Positions 19,449 through 28,404 of a stretch of 64,000 nucleotides of DNA are shown one piece after another. The stretch is from SCN-70-22 sp046327755 (GTDB lineage: Bacteria; Gemmatimonadota; Gemmatimonadetes; Gemmatimonadales; Gemmatimonadaceae). Made by a program: the position numbers and the translations under genes. How positions within the stretch are numbered: the stretch's first letter is position 1; each line of letters begins with the position of its first letter. A model generated the notes under the pieces. It searched no databases. It was given only the letters and a program-made list of their open reading frames with translations, and had not been told where the DNA came from. The stretch covers positions 1 through 64,000 of the forward strand of contig JAXLXW010000018.1 in NCBI GenBank assembly GCA_046327755.1, given 5' to 3'.

Positions 19449-19474
19449 GTGCCGAACGGTTGGACCGTTGGCAC
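19449..19474 (-). terminator. Hairpin terminator downstream of the VOC gene
   Basis: GTGCC-g-AACGGT pairs with ACCGTT-GGCAC around loop TGG (an 11-bp stem with one bulged base). Confidence 0.6.
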
Positions 19475-19582
19475 GACGCGGCGTTAACATGAGCCAGGCT
19501 TCCCACAATGATTGGATACGCAACGCCGCAGTGCGATGCCGCGTGCCGACCAAGTCGCGTCTTCCGTGATCGATGACGAGTT

Positions 19583-20524
19583 CTACGCGACGCGCACCCG
19601 CAATGTGGTCCCCCACGGATCGCGCGTCTGCACCACGCCCGGTGCCACGTCTTCCGCGACAAATCCGGCGCGCACGAGGCTCGCCCTTGCGGCCTCCACG
19701 TCCGACGCGGTCGGCAGCTCGATCGTCCAATGAACGAGCTTCGCGTCGTCCTCGGCGGGCGGACGCGCTCCAGCGCCGGCCCAGGTGTTCGTCCCGAGGT
19801 GGTGGTGGTAGCCGCCAGCACCCAGGAAGAGCGCCCCGGGGTAACTCCACGCCATGCGGTCGAAGCCTAGCGCCTCGGAGTAGAAGGCGCGCCCGGTCTC
19901 CAGGTCGCCCACGTGAAGATGCAGGTGCCCGATCACCGTCCCGGCCGGCATCCCGGTCCACGCCGCGTCGCCCGCCGCCCGGAGCAGCCCTTCGACGTCG
20001 ACCGGATCCGTCGCCATCATCAGCTCGCGCCCGTTGCGGCGCCACGTGTCGCGCGGGCGATCGGCGTACACCTCGATCCCGATCCCGTCCGGATCGGAGA
20101 GGTAGAACGCCTCGCTCACGAGATGGTCCCCCGCCCCCACGGGTACGCGAGACTCGGCTACGTGCCGCACGAACCGCCCGAGTGCCGCGCGATCGGGGAG
20201 CAGGATCGCGAAGTGGTAGATCCCCAGCATCCCGCGCCGACCGGCGGGACGCGCTCCGGCGCGCGCCGTGAGTTCCACCAGCACCCGCTCGTCGCCGTGC
20301 GCCGCCAGCGAGGCAGCAGCCCCGGCGCGCTCCGTCAGGCGCAAACCGAGCACCGACGTGTAGAACGCAAGCGAGCGATCGAGGTCGCTCACCTGCAAGC
20401 GCACGGCACCGAGCCGAGTGGCGTCAGGCAGGCGAAAGCCGGACGGGGCCAGGCCGTAGCTCTGCGCGTGTGCCGGCTGCGCGGCCGGGGTGGTGCCGAA
20501 GAGATCGTTCGAGGTCACGCCCAT
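19583..20524 (-). CDS. VOC-superfamily dioxygenase (CatE-like)
   Basis: 313 residues with two vicinal-oxygen-chelate modules. Module 1 (about 38-170) starts GAVRLQVSDLDRSLAFY and carries HFAILLPD and the Glu in GIGIEVYADRPRDTW. Module 2 (about 190-313) starts IGHLHLHVGDLETGRAFY and carries YHHHLGTNTW. The His and Glu of the metal triad are present. CatE-like proteins are ring-cleaving dioxygenase relatives often induced by quinones. The MarR gene 60 bases upstream, same strand, is its probable regulator. The substrate is unknown. Confidence 0.85.
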   Translation of the reverse strand: MGVTSNDLFGTTPAAQPAHAQSYGLAPSGFRLPDATRLGAVRLQVSDLDRSLAFYTSVLGLRLTERAGAAASLAAHGDERVLVELTARAGARPAGRRGMLGIYHFAILLPDRAALGRFVRHVAESRVPVGAGDHLVSEAFYLSDPDGIGIEVYADRPRDTWRRNGRELMMATDPVDVEGLLRAAGDAAWTGMPAGTVIGHLHLHVGDLETGRAFYSEALGFDRMAWSYPGALFLGAGGYHHHLGTNTWAGAGARPPAEDDAKLVHWTIELPTASDVEAARASLVRAGFVAEDVAPGVVQTRDPWGTTLRVRVA

Positions 20525-20584
20525 GAGAGGGCTCCCGTGAAGCGAGTGGCAAGGCGACCGCGGTGTCTTGCGGGTGGCGAGGCG

Positions 20585-21052
20585 TCAGGCCTGCGCGCGG
20601 GCAATCGTGAGAAGTTCGATGAGCGTCTGCAGCTGCTCGCGCGTGAGGTGCCCCAGCTGTCGCGCGTGCTCGGCGTCCACCTCCGCATCGAGACGGTCGA
20701 CCAGTGCGCGCCCGCGCCGCGTGAGGGTGGTGCGCACCAGCCGCCGATCCTCGTCGCTGCGGACCCGGCTCACCAGCCCCGACACCTCCATGCGATCCAG
20801 GAGGCGCGTCACGTCGGGCATGCGCGAGATGAGCCGGTCACGAATCTCGTTGCGGCACAGCCCCTCGTCCCCCGCCCCGCGCAGCATGCGCAGGACGTTG
20901 TACTGCGTCATGGCGAGCCCGTGCGGCTTGAGCACACGCTCCATGGCATCCACGAGCACCGTCTCGGTGCGCGAGATGTTCAGGAACGCCTCCTGGCACA
21001 GGCTGGTGAATGGCTTGCGTTGCCGCAGTTCGTGCCGGAGCGCCGGGGTCAT
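20585..21052 (-). CDS. MarR-family transcriptional regulator
   Basis: 155 residues, a winged-helix MarR protein: NVLRMLRGAG, then the recognition region CRNEIRDRLISRMPDVTRLLDRMEVSGLVSR and wing RSDEDRRLVRTTLT. The long first helix and C-terminal helix form the dimer interface. There is no Cys in the N-terminal sensing position typical of OhrR, so the inducer is more likely a phenolic or other ligand. It is the first gene of the MarR-VOC unit; a palindrome in its promoter suggests autoregulation. Confidence 0.88.
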   Translation of the reverse strand: MTPALRHELRQRKPFTSLCQEAFLNISRTETVLVDAMERVLKPHGLAMTQYNVLRMLRGAGDEGLCRNEIRDRLISRMPDVTRLLDRMEVSGLVSRVRSDEDRRLVRTTLTRRGRALVDRLDAEVDAEHARQLGHLTREQLQTLIELLTIARAQA

Positions 21053-21058
21053 GTCCCG

Positions 21059-21087
21059 AAATTGGGTGTTCTAACACACAATGTCAA
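21059..21087 (-). promoter_or_regulatory. marR promoter with palindromic operator
   Basis: On the minus strand TTGACA (21087-21082) is a perfect -35. The palindrome GTGTTAGAACAC (21077-21066) fills the spacer; a -10 would fall at 21064-21059, where CAATTT is weak. The position suggests that a repressor bound here blocks RNA polymerase; the MarR protein itself is the obvious candidate. Confidence 0.5.
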
Positions 21088-21110
21088 GACACTCACAGGT
21101 ACGCGCGCGA

Positions 21111-21139
21111 CGCGGGGGGCGCGACCTGCGCCCCCCGCG
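21111..21139 (-). terminator. Hairpin terminator of the Gfo/Idh gene
   Basis: A perfect 12-bp stem (21111-21122 with 21128-21139), loop GACCT, directly after the oxidoreductase gene on the minus strand. Confidence 0.75.
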
Positions 21140-21167
21140 CTGTCCCCTTCCCCGTGCGCCGTGTTCG

Positions 21168-22514
21168 CTAGACCGACGGCAGCGTGTAGCCGGTGCGGTA
21201 CTTCGCGCGAATGAGCGCGTTCGCCTCGTCGTCGTTCGTGAAGCGCTGCGCCTGCGCGTCCCAGTGCAGCTTGCGCCCGGTCTTGAAGGCGATGTTCCCC
21301 ATCTGGGCATTGATGGCGGCCACGCCCCCGCTCTCGATCCCGCACTTCAGGATCGACGCGTCGTTGGCCTTGATCGCGTCGACGAAGTTGCGCGTGTGAC
21401 GGTCGAGGTTGTCCGCCTTGTTTCCCTGCAACGTCACCCCCTCCATGCGCGGCGACCGCTTCCCGTTTTCCTCGACCCACTCGGGGAGCACCTCCCACCC
21501 GCCGCGGTTCACCACGAGCGTCCCGTTGTTCCCCACGAAGGCAATCCCTTCGGTGCGCCCGTACGGGCCGCCGTCGATTCCCGTCGCGTGCTCCCACAAC
21601 ATCGTGAAACCGTCGTACTCGAAGACCGTCTGCAGCGTGTCTGGCGTCTCCGAGGCATCGTCGGGATAGGCGAACTTCCCGCCGGTCGCCACGACGCTGC
21701 GCGGCGCGGTGGCGTTCATGGCGAAGAGCGCGATGTCGATCTCGTGCACCCCCCAGTCGGTCATCAAGCCGCCGGCGTAGTCCCAGAACCAGCGGAAGGT
21801 GAAGTGGAAGCGGTTGGGGTTGAAGGCGCGCGCCGGGGCCGGCCCCAGCCAGCGATCATAGTTCACGCCGTCAGGCGCAACACCGTCCGGTTGCACCGGC
21901 ACCGGCTTCATCCACCCCTGGTACGCCCACACCTTCACCACGCGGATCTTCCCCAACGCCCCGGAGCGCACGATCTCGATCGCCTTGGCGTACTGCTCCC
22001 CGCTACGCTGCCACTGTCCCACCTGCACGATGCGCCCGGCGCGGCGCGTCGCCGCCTGCATCAGCCAGCACTCCTCGATGGTGTTGGCGATCGGCTTCTC
22101 GACGTACACGTGCTTCCCCGCCGAGAGCGCATCGGTCGCCGCCAAACAATGCCAGTGATCGGGAGTGGCGACGATGACGGCGTCGATGTCCTGCTGCTCG
22201 AGCAACCGCCGATGATCGTCGAACAGCGCAGGCGCGACGCGCCCCATCCCCTCGAGATCCTTTCGCCGCGCCGCCAGCACGCGCCGATCCACATCGGCCA
22301 CGGCCACGCACTGCGTCCCGTCGATCCTGAGCAGGGAGCGCGCGTCGCTCCACCCCATCCCGTTTGCGCCGATGATCCCGAAGGTGAGCCGGTCGGAGGG
22401 CGGCGTGCGACGCCATCCCGACGCGAACGCCACCGACGGAATCGCGTGGACGAGCGACGCGCCGCCAAGCGCAGCAGCGGACTGTTTGAGGAAGGAGCGA
22501 CGATCGGTGGCCAT
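21168..22514 (-). CDS. Tat-exported Gfo/Idh/MocA oxidoreductase
   Basis: 448 residues from the ATG at 22514. The N-terminus has a twin-arginine signal (DRRSFLKQS) and a hydrophobic stretch ending about AFASG. The Rossmann domain follows (FGIIGANGMGWSD), with the family EKP motif (HVYVEKPIANT), then the C-terminal alpha/beta domain with DWGVHEIDIALF. Tat export means NAD(P) is probably bound before export, as in secreted GH109-like or glucose-fructose oxidoreductase-like members. The substrate is probably a sugar or inositol. A ModE-box-like dyad lies 154 bases upstream of the start. Confidence 0.88.
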   Translation of the reverse strand: MATDRRSFLKQSAAALGGASLVHAIPSVAFASGWRRTPPSDRLTFGIIGANGMGWSDARSLLRIDGTQCVAVADVDRRVLAARRKDLEGMGRVAPALFDDHRRLLEQQDIDAVIVATPDHWHCLAATDALSAGKHVYVEKPIANTIEECWLMQAATRRAGRIVQVGQWQRSGEQYAKAIEIVRSGALGKIRVVKVWAYQGWMKPVPVQPDGVAPDGVNYDRWLGPAPARAFNPNRFHFTFRWFWDYAGGLMTDWGVHEIDIALFAMNATAPRSVVATGGKFAYPDDASETPDTLQTVFEYDGFTMLWEHATGIDGGPYGRTEGIAFVGNNGTLVVNRGGWEVLPEWVEENGKRSPRMEGVTLQGNKADNLDRHTRNFVDAIKANDASILKCGIESGGVAAINAQMGNIAFKTGRKLHWDAQAQRFTNDDEANALIRAKYRTGYTLPSV

Positions 22515-22667
22515 TGCGGTTGACAAGTGCGAGTGTGGGACGATCGGTCACGCGGAAACGACTGAGCGCGCGACTGCGCCGCAAGGGTGTGCCCGGCCGA
22601 GGGGGGCCTGTGGGGACGGGTCGGATGCGACCGCTCCGCGCACGCGCGCAAGCCCTGGCTGGCGCTT

Positions 22668-22691
22668 CGATATGTTCGATCGTATATATCG
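22668..22691. promoter_or_regulatory. ModE-box-like 24-bp dyad
   Basis: Arms CGATATGT (22668-22675) and ATATATCG (22684-22691) flank an 8-base spacer; 20 of the 24 positions are self-complementary. The E. coli modA operator has the same geometry (8-8-8, CGTTATAT and ACATAACG arms, as I recall it). It lies between the ModE-like gene and the Gfo/Idh gene, in a local AT-rich patch. Confidence 0.5.
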
Positions 22692-22726
22692 CTTGCGATG
22701 CTCGCCGGTACGGGCGGGCTCCCCCG

Positions 22727-23053
22727 CTAGGCGCTCAGGTTTCCCTCGAGAAACTGCAGCTCTCGGGCGGCGGCGCGATCGAGCGCTTCCTCGATCCGAC
22801 GGTAGCGCGCGACCACTTCTCGACCGAACGACGTCAGGATGGCCCCTCCGCCTTTCGCCCCGCCGTGCGCCGTCTCCACGACGGCCGGTTCGAACATCGC
22901 GTTCATCTCCTCGATCAGGAGCCACGCGCGCCGATACGACATCCCCAGCGACTTGGCCGCTGCGGTGATGCTCCCGCTCGCGGCCACCGCCTCCAGGAGC
23001 GCGACCTTCCCCGGTCCCAACCGCTCGCCCTCGCGGAAGTAGATGCGAACCAT
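22727..23053 (-). CDS. Single-domain ModE-type winged-helix regulator
   Basis: 108 residues from the ATG at 23053 (or 112 from 23065). It matches the DNA-binding half of ModE: LGPGKVALLEAVAASGSITAAAKSLGMSYRRAWLLIEEM, then the TAHGGAKGGGAILTSFG turn and a dimerisation helix. The C-terminal TOBE/MOP domains that bind molybdate in E. coli ModE are absent; such short forms exist widely and may bind molybdate differently or respond otherwise. Its start overlaps that of the divergent TonB receptor. Confidence 0.85.
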   Translation of the reverse strand: MVRIYFREGERLGPGKVALLEAVAASGSITAAAKSLGMSYRRAWLLIEEMNAMFEPAVVETAHGGAKGGGAILTSFGREVVARYRRIEEALDRAAARELQFLEGNLSA

Positions 23054-26000
23054 GAGTCGTGCCATCTCAGCCCTCGTGCGCCGCGTTCTCGACGCCGTTC
23101 GACGTTGTCTCGCCGTGCTCGCACGCCGCCGCGCGAGCCTGCGCGCTTCCATTGCTCTCGGCGCGGCATTCGTCGCAGCGCCGTTCAGCCCAGCCGTTGC
23201 ACAGGGGACCGCGGCCGGCATCGCGGGAATCGTCCGCGACGCGTCAGGAATGCCGTTAGGCGGCATCACCATCGAGGCACGTCACGAAGCGACCGGCTAT
23301 GTCGCCCGTATCACCACCACGGCCTCCGGTCGCTACCTCCTTCTCTCGCTTCCGCTGGGCGGTCCGTACACCGTGCGCTCGCGCGCCGTCGGCTTTCGCG
23401 TTGCCGAACGACGCGACATCACGCTCACCATCGGCGCGCGCCCGCAGGTCGATTTCGTCCTCGAGCGCATCGCCACGCCACTCGCGGAAGTTGCCGTGCG
23501 CGCCGAGCGGCTGGAAGGGCGCGAGTCGCGCGTGGGGGGGAGCGTGCGTGTGGGGCGAGAGCAGGTGGACGCGCTCCCCGTCGGCGACCGCAACTTCTCG
23601 TCGCTTTCCGCCCTCTCGCCGCTCGTGGGAGCACAGCTGTCGTTGGGCGGCCAGCGCTGGACCTCCACCGACATCCGGATCGACGGCGCGCAGTCGCGCA
23701 ACATGCTGCGTGCCGGCGAGACGAACGGCGGCCCCGCCTCCATCTCGCTCGAGGCCATTCGCGAGTTCGAGGTCAACAGCGCCGTGTTCGATGCCACGCA
23801 GGGACGGCAGGGCGGCGGACAGATCTCCGCGGTCACCCGTTACGGAACCAACGCCCCGGAGGCTCGGCTCTTCACCGCCTTCCGCAACGAGCGACTGACC
23901 GCCGCGCGCGACTTTCAGCGGCGGCCGCGCGATGGTCGTCAGGCGCAGTTCATCCAGTCGGCGCTGGCCCTCGGCGGCCCGATCGTCCGCGATCGGGCAC
24001 ACTACTTCGTGACCTACGAACGCCAGGACTCCGACGAACCGCTCGTCACTGGCGACGTGTCGACTGCGCAGGCACAGGTCGCCGCATCGATCAACCGTGA
24101 CTCGCTGCAGCGCGTGCTGGACATCCTCGACAGTCGCTACGGCACCTCCGCCTCCATCACCCAAGTGGGGCGCCTGTCGCGCCGTCCGGTCTCGCAGAAC
24201 CTCTTCACCCGTCTCGACTGGCAGCTGACGCCCGCCCACCGCCTCACGATGCGCGCGACCGGGAGCCAATGGGACGCCCCGCTGAGCGGGGGCGTCGACC
24301 AGGCCATCGCCCTGCGCGAGGCGCGCTCCAGCTTTACGTCGCGCGAGCGCCAGCTCCTTGCCTCGCTGGCCTCGACCGTGGGGAGCAGTGCGCACAACGA
24401 GTTGCAGCTGTCCCTCGGCGACTCCCGCCGCGCGCTCGCCCCCGAGTCACCCGGCGTCCCACGCGGCTTCGTGCAGGTGCGCTCGCTCCTCCCGGACGGC
24501 ACCACGGGGAACACGACGATCCAGTTCGGGGGCAATCGCCTCGCCCCGGACGACTCCCGCGAGGCGCAGCTGCAGCTCCTCGATCGCCTCACGCTGCAAC
24601 GCGGCTCGTGGTTCTTCACCCTCGGGACGGACAACACGCTGACCACCACGCGCACGTTCATCGCCGAGTCGCAGAGCGGGCTCTTCGTCTTCCCGTCCAT
24701 CGCAGCGCTGCAATCAGGGACGCCGAATCGCTTCACGCGCACCGTGCCGCTCGGCGGCCCCTCTCCCGTGACGCGGCAGCGCGTGCTGGAACTCGGCGCG
24801 TTCTCGCAGGCAGAGTGGGAGGTCTCGAACCGCCTGACGATCACCGGGGGCGTGCGATGGGATGCCACCGCCTTCCTGAGTGCCCCGCCTACGACCCGGG
24901 CCGTCGACTCGCTCTTCGGCGTGAGGACGGGCGCTGCGCCGCGCGACCTCTTCCAGCTGCAACCCCGGATCCAGGCGCTGTGGCGCGTGACCGATGACGG
25001 ACGGGATGTGGTGCGCATCGGCGTGGGGCGCTTCGCCGCGCAGCCCCCGTACTACGCGCAGCACAACCAGCTGCTGTACACCGGGCGATCGCTCGCCGAC
25101 ATCGACCTGCGGGGGACGAATGTCCCCAACCCTGACTTCATCAGCTACCGCCACGATCCGTCGACCGTTCCCGGGCTCCCGTCCGGTGCCGCGATGCCGC
25201 CCGCCTACGTCAACGTTGCCGGCGACTACCGTGCGCCCCGCACGACCAAGGCGCTCGTCGCCTGGCAGCATCGGGTCACACCGTCACTCACCACCACGCT
25301 GGCGGCGCACGCGTCCCGAAGCACCAACAGCTATCACTACTTCGACCTCAACCTGCGCGACACGCCGTCGTTCCGCTTGGCCAACGAAGGGAATCGCGGC
25401 GTCTGGGTGCCGGCGGCCACCATCCCCGCCGCTACCGGCACTACAGACGTTCGCAACGCGGCGCGCGTCGCCGGGTATGCACGGGTGCTACAGCTGCAAT
25501 CCACGGCGCGCGCCACGTCGCAGAGCGTCACCGCCGATGCGGACTACAAGCGCGGCACCTGGCTTCGCGCGACGCTCGGCTACGCGTGGGGGCGCGCACG
25601 CGACAACTCCACCTACGGCTGCTGCCTCGCCCGCACCTCCACGACCTTCACGCCGGTGCGCGACGATCCGCGCGCCCTCGAGCAGGCCTGGGCGAGCGCC
25701 GACCTCGATACCAGGCACCGAATCGTCGGAACGTTTACCGTTCGGACCGTCGGCGGGATCGTGGCGTCGGCGCGCTATCTCGGCGCCAGTGGACGCCCCT
25801 TCTCCCTCGTGGTCGACGGCGACATCAACGGCGACGAGGCCAACGGCAACGACCTCGCCTTCCTGTTCGACCCCGATGATCCGTCGACCGCGACCGACGT
25901 CGCGGCCTCGATGCGGCGCGTGATGGCCAACAAGGACAACATTGCCGCCAGCTACATCCGCGATCACCTGGGAGAGATCGCCGGGCGCAACACGTTGTAC

Positions 26001-26312
26001 ACACCGTGGACGCATCTGGTCGACGCGCGCCTGTCGCGTCGCATCGGCATCGGCGGCTCGCGCTACGCCGATCTCCTGCTCGACGTCTTCAACCTCGGCA
26101 ACCTCCTCAACCGAAACTGGGGAGCACAGTACCTCCTCCCCGTCGGGATCTCGTCACAGAATCCGGTGGTCAACCGCGTCGCCCTGCTCCGCGTCGTTGG
26201 CTTCGACCAGGGCACGCAACGGTTCAAGTACACCGTCAACGAGTCCGCCGGTGTTCTCCCGCGCGTCGGCGACCCCTACCAACTGCAGTTCGCCATCAGA
26301 CTCGGTTACTGA
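23052..26312 (+). CDS. TonB-dependent receptor 1 (Oar-like, carboxypeptidase-regulatory domain)
   Basis: About 1086 residues, outer membrane. The signal peptide is long, ending PAVAQG; the true start is uncertain (ATG at 23043 or 23052, or a GTG slightly further in). Residues about 55-140 form a carboxypeptidase-regulatory-like beta domain (IAGIVRDASGMPLGGITIEAR). The plug follows (AEVAVRAERLEG to RQGGGQISAVTRYGTN) and then a barrel ending FAIRLGY with the terminal aromatic residue. A DGDINGDEANGND loop near residue 920 is shared with receptor 2. Oar-like receptors take up large substrates, often oligosaccharides or peptides. It is divergent from the ModE-like gene. Confidence 0.9.
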   Translation: MSRAISALVRRVLDAVRRCLAVLARRRASLRASIALGAAFVAAPFSPAVAQGTAAGIAGIVRDASGMPLGGITIEARHEATGYVARITTTASGRYLLLSLPLGGPYTVRSRAVGFRVAERRDITLTIGARPQVDFVLERIATPLAEVAVRAERLEGRESRVGGSVRVGREQVDALPVGDRNFSSLSALSPLVGAQLSLGGQRWTSTDIRIDGAQSRNMLRAGETNGGPASISLEAIREFEVNSAVFDATQGRQGGGQISAVTRYGTNAPEARLFTAFRNERLTAARDFQRRPRDGRQAQFIQSALALGGPIVRDRAHYFVTYERQDSDEPLVTGDVSTAQAQVAASINRDSLQRVLDILDSRYGTSASITQVGRLSRRPVSQNLFTRLDWQLTPAHRLTMRATGSQWDAPLSGGVDQAIALREARSSFTSRERQLLASLASTVGSSAHNELQLSLGDSRRALAPESPGVPRGFVQVRSLLPDGTTGNTTIQFGGNRLAPDDSREAQLQLLDRLTLQRGSWFFTLGTDNTLTTTRTFIAESQSGLFVFPSIAALQSGTPNRFTRTVPLGGPSPVTRQRVLELGAFSQAEWEVSNRLTITGGVRWDATAFLSAPPTTRAVDSLFGVRTGAAPRDLFQLQPRIQALWRVTDDGRDVVRIGVGRFAAQPPYYAQHNQLLYTGRSLADIDLRGTNVPNPDFISYRHDPSTVPGLPSGAAMPPAYVNVAGDYRAPRTTKALVAWQHRVTPSLTTTLAAHASRSTNSYHYFDLNLRDTPSFRLANEGNRGVWVPAATIPAATGTTDVRNAARVAGYARVLQLQSTARATSQSVTADADYKRGTWLRATLGYAWGRARDNSTYGCCLARTSTTFTPVRDDPRALEQAWASADLDTRHRIVGTFTVRTVGGIVASARYLGASGRPFSLVVDGDINGDEANGNDLAFLFDPDDPSTATDVAASMRRVMANKDNIAASYIRDHLGEIAGRNTLYTPWTHLVDARLSRRIGIGGSRYADLLLDVFNLGNLLNRNWGAQYLLPVGISSQNPVVNRVALLRVVGFDQGTQRFKYTVNESAGVLPRVGDPYQLQFAIRLGY

Positions 26313-26341
26313 CCGCTGATAGAGCGTTTGGCGTTGACGAG

Positions 26342-26386
26342 AGACGGGAGACGGGAGATGAACACTTCCTCTCCCGTCTCCCGTCT
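26342..26386. terminator. Convergent terminator built from (GACGGGA)n repeats
   Basis: A perfect 17-bp stem (26342-26358 with 26370-26386), loop of 11 bases. Both arms are two GACGGGA heptads, in opposite orientation. It lies between TonB receptor 1 (ends 26312, +) and the serine hydrolase (ends 26392, -). Confidence 0.85.
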
Positions 26387-26391
26387 GCCGT

Positions 26392-28371
26392 CTACATCCG
26401 CCACCCCAGCAGGTTCCAGGTGTTGAGCGACCAGAAGAAGAGGAGCGCGATCGCGATCGCCCCGCTGTGTCGCAGTCGCATCCAGATCGACCCGTCGCCG
26501 TTGCGCCATTGCTGGACCATCAGCCATGCCCCCCAGAGCACGAGGAGCAGCGCGAGGATCGGGAAGGCCAGGCCGATCATCAATCCTTTCGGCGTTCCAT
26601 TGAGGAGCTGTTCGGGATTCGACACCAGCGCGCCGAGGATGACCATGAAGACGGCTAGGAGCAGACCGGCGAGCACCAGCGCACGGCGTCCGTTCACGAT
26701 CGAGGGCTCGAGACGCGGACGTCCCGGCGTGTTGCGGATGAAGAAGCGGACGATCGCGGTACAGATGATCGCGAGGAACATCAGCAATCCACCACCGAGG
26801 ATGAACAGGTGCACCTTGGGCTGCGCCATCCCTTCGTACTTGTCCAGCACCATCATTGGCGCCGCATCATAGAAGGCGTGCGTGATCTTCCCCGAGGCGT
26901 CGGCGCGGAAGGCGACGTGCGTCTCGCTGTTGACATCGCGGAAGAGGAGCGAGTCCTCCTGCACCATCCGCATCACCCCGAACGGCGTCTTGACCATCAG
27001 CGTGCCGTCGGGCATGGCGGTCACGGGGACGGTGCCGGCGAGCGCCGCCACCTTCACGAAGGTGGTGAAGTTCATCCGGTTGAAGACGTACTCCCCCGCA
27101 AAGCGTTGCAGCTGGGCGGCGTCCGCCGCCTTGGGCGTCAGCGCCGGGAGGTCGCGCGGGTAGTAGTGGTCGAGGAAGGCGGTGAGGAACGGGAGGAAGG
27201 AGATTTCGCCCCCCGTGTTGGTGTTCGTCGACATGAAGACGCCCACGTTCTCGCTCGGGATGAGCGACAGGTCCGAGTGGAACCACTCGGTGTCGCCACC
27301 ATGCCCGATCAGGCGCAGCCCGTGGGACGACTGCTCATAGAAGCCATGCGCAAAGCCTGGGATGCGCGGGTCGTGCCCGTGCAGCCGCGTGTGCATCAAC
27401 TCGGTCTCCTGCTCGCCGAGGATGCGGGCATCGCCGAACGCCCCCTTGTTGAGGTGGGCGATCATGAACTTCGCCATGTCCGTCGCCGAGGCGCTGATCG
27501 ACCCGGCGGGCGCCGCGCCGGTCACGATCTCGAACTTGTGCGGGACGAACTCGCCGTCCTTGAACTCGTAGCCAACCGACATGTCCGGTCGCAGCGACGC
27601 GGGGAGCGGCTGGCGCGTGCTCGTTTGCGTCATCCCCAGCGGCTTGAGGATGCGGTTCTCGATGTAGTCATCCCACGTCTTCTCCCCGCCCTGTCGCTCC
27701 AGGATGTATCCGGCGACGCCGGTGGCCCAGTTGGAGTATGACGAGAAGGTCGCGGGCGGGCGAACGCGCGCCGGCATGTGCGCGGGGAGCCACGTCGACA
27801 TCGGCGTGATGTGCGACGAGTCTTCCGTGAACAGGTCGCGCGGATCCTCCTCCAACCCCGGCGTGTGCGTGAGGATGTCGGTGAGGGTAATCGGCTGCGA
27901 ATAGGTTGCCGGGATCTTGAAGTCGATGTACGCGTTGACATCCTTCTTCAAGTCCAGCTTTCCCTGTTCGTGCAGCTGCATCACCCCGGTCCAGGTGAAC
28001 AGCTTGGAAACCGAGCCGATACGGAACAGGGTGCGTTCGGGATCGACCGGCGTTCGCTTCGCGACGTCGGCATACCCATACCCCTTGGCGAAGAGGATCT
28101 TGCCGTCGCGCACGACGGAGACGGTCACGCCGGCGATGTGCTTCTCCCGCATCCAGACGGTGAGGAGGCCATCGATGAAGGCCTCGACTTCGGCGGCGTC
28201 GCGCGGGCCGCGTGCGGTTGGCGCAGCGGGTGGGGTGGGGACCGCCACCTTAGGTGAGTCGGCAGCGGCCGCCTTGGGAGCTTGCGCGGGCGTCCCCGAC
28301 GCCTGGGCAGCGGCGGGGCTGCTGGGTGGGGCAACGGCAAGCGCTAGAACGGCGAGGAGGGGAAGGCGCAC
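26392..28371 (-). CDS. Serine hydrolase (beta-lactamase class C fold) with C-terminal membrane domain
   Basis: 659 residues, GTG start. A signal peptide ends PAAAQ (about residue 23). The penicillin-binding-like domain (about 60-400) has Ser120-x-x-Lys123 in IGSVSK, Tyr-x-Asn in YSNWATG and HGG in IGHGGDTEW. A beta-rich linker (410-510) follows, then four or so transmembrane helices (about 520-659). It resembles esterase/peptidase relatives (EstB, D-aminopeptidase, PbpX-type) rather than true beta-lactamases. Expression probably depends on the palindrome-covered promoter immediately upstream. Confidence 0.88.
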   Translation of the reverse strand: MRLPLLAVLALAVAPPSSPAAAQASGTPAQAPKAAAADSPKVAVPTPPAAPTARGPRDAAEVEAFIDGLLTVWMREKHIAGVTVSVVRDGKILFAKGYGYADVAKRTPVDPERTLFRIGSVSKLFTWTGVMQLHEQGKLDLKKDVNAYIDFKIPATYSQPITLTDILTHTPGLEEDPRDLFTEDSSHITPMSTWLPAHMPARVRPPATFSSYSNWATGVAGYILERQGGEKTWDDYIENRILKPLGMTQTSTRQPLPASLRPDMSVGYEFKDGEFVPHKFEIVTGAAPAGSISASATDMAKFMIAHLNKGAFGDARILGEQETELMHTRLHGHDPRIPGFAHGFYEQSSHGLRLIGHGGDTEWFHSDLSLIPSENVGVFMSTNTNTGGEISFLPFLTAFLDHYYPRDLPALTPKAADAAQLQRFAGEYVFNRMNFTTFVKVAALAGTVPVTAMPDGTLMVKTPFGVMRMVQEDSLLFRDVNSETHVAFRADASGKITHAFYDAAPMMVLDKYEGMAQPKVHLFILGGGLLMFLAIICTAIVRFFIRNTPGRPRLEPSIVNGRRALVLAGLLLAVFMVILGALVSNPEQLLNGTPKGLMIGLAFPILALLLVLWGAWLMVQQWRNGDGSIWMRLRHSGAIAIALLFFWSLNTWNLLGWRM

Positions 28372-28395
28372 GAGAGGTTCCAGGTAGTAGACAGA

Positions 28396-28401
28396 ATTGT
28401 A
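28396..28401 (-). promoter_or_regulatory. -10 element of the serine hydrolase gene
   Basis: On the minus strand TACAAT, 25 bases upstream of the GTG start, within the 10-bp palindrome TTGTATACAA (28397-28406). The -35 region falls inside the adjacent 22-bp palindrome. Confidence 0.5.
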
Positions 28402-28404
28402 TAC

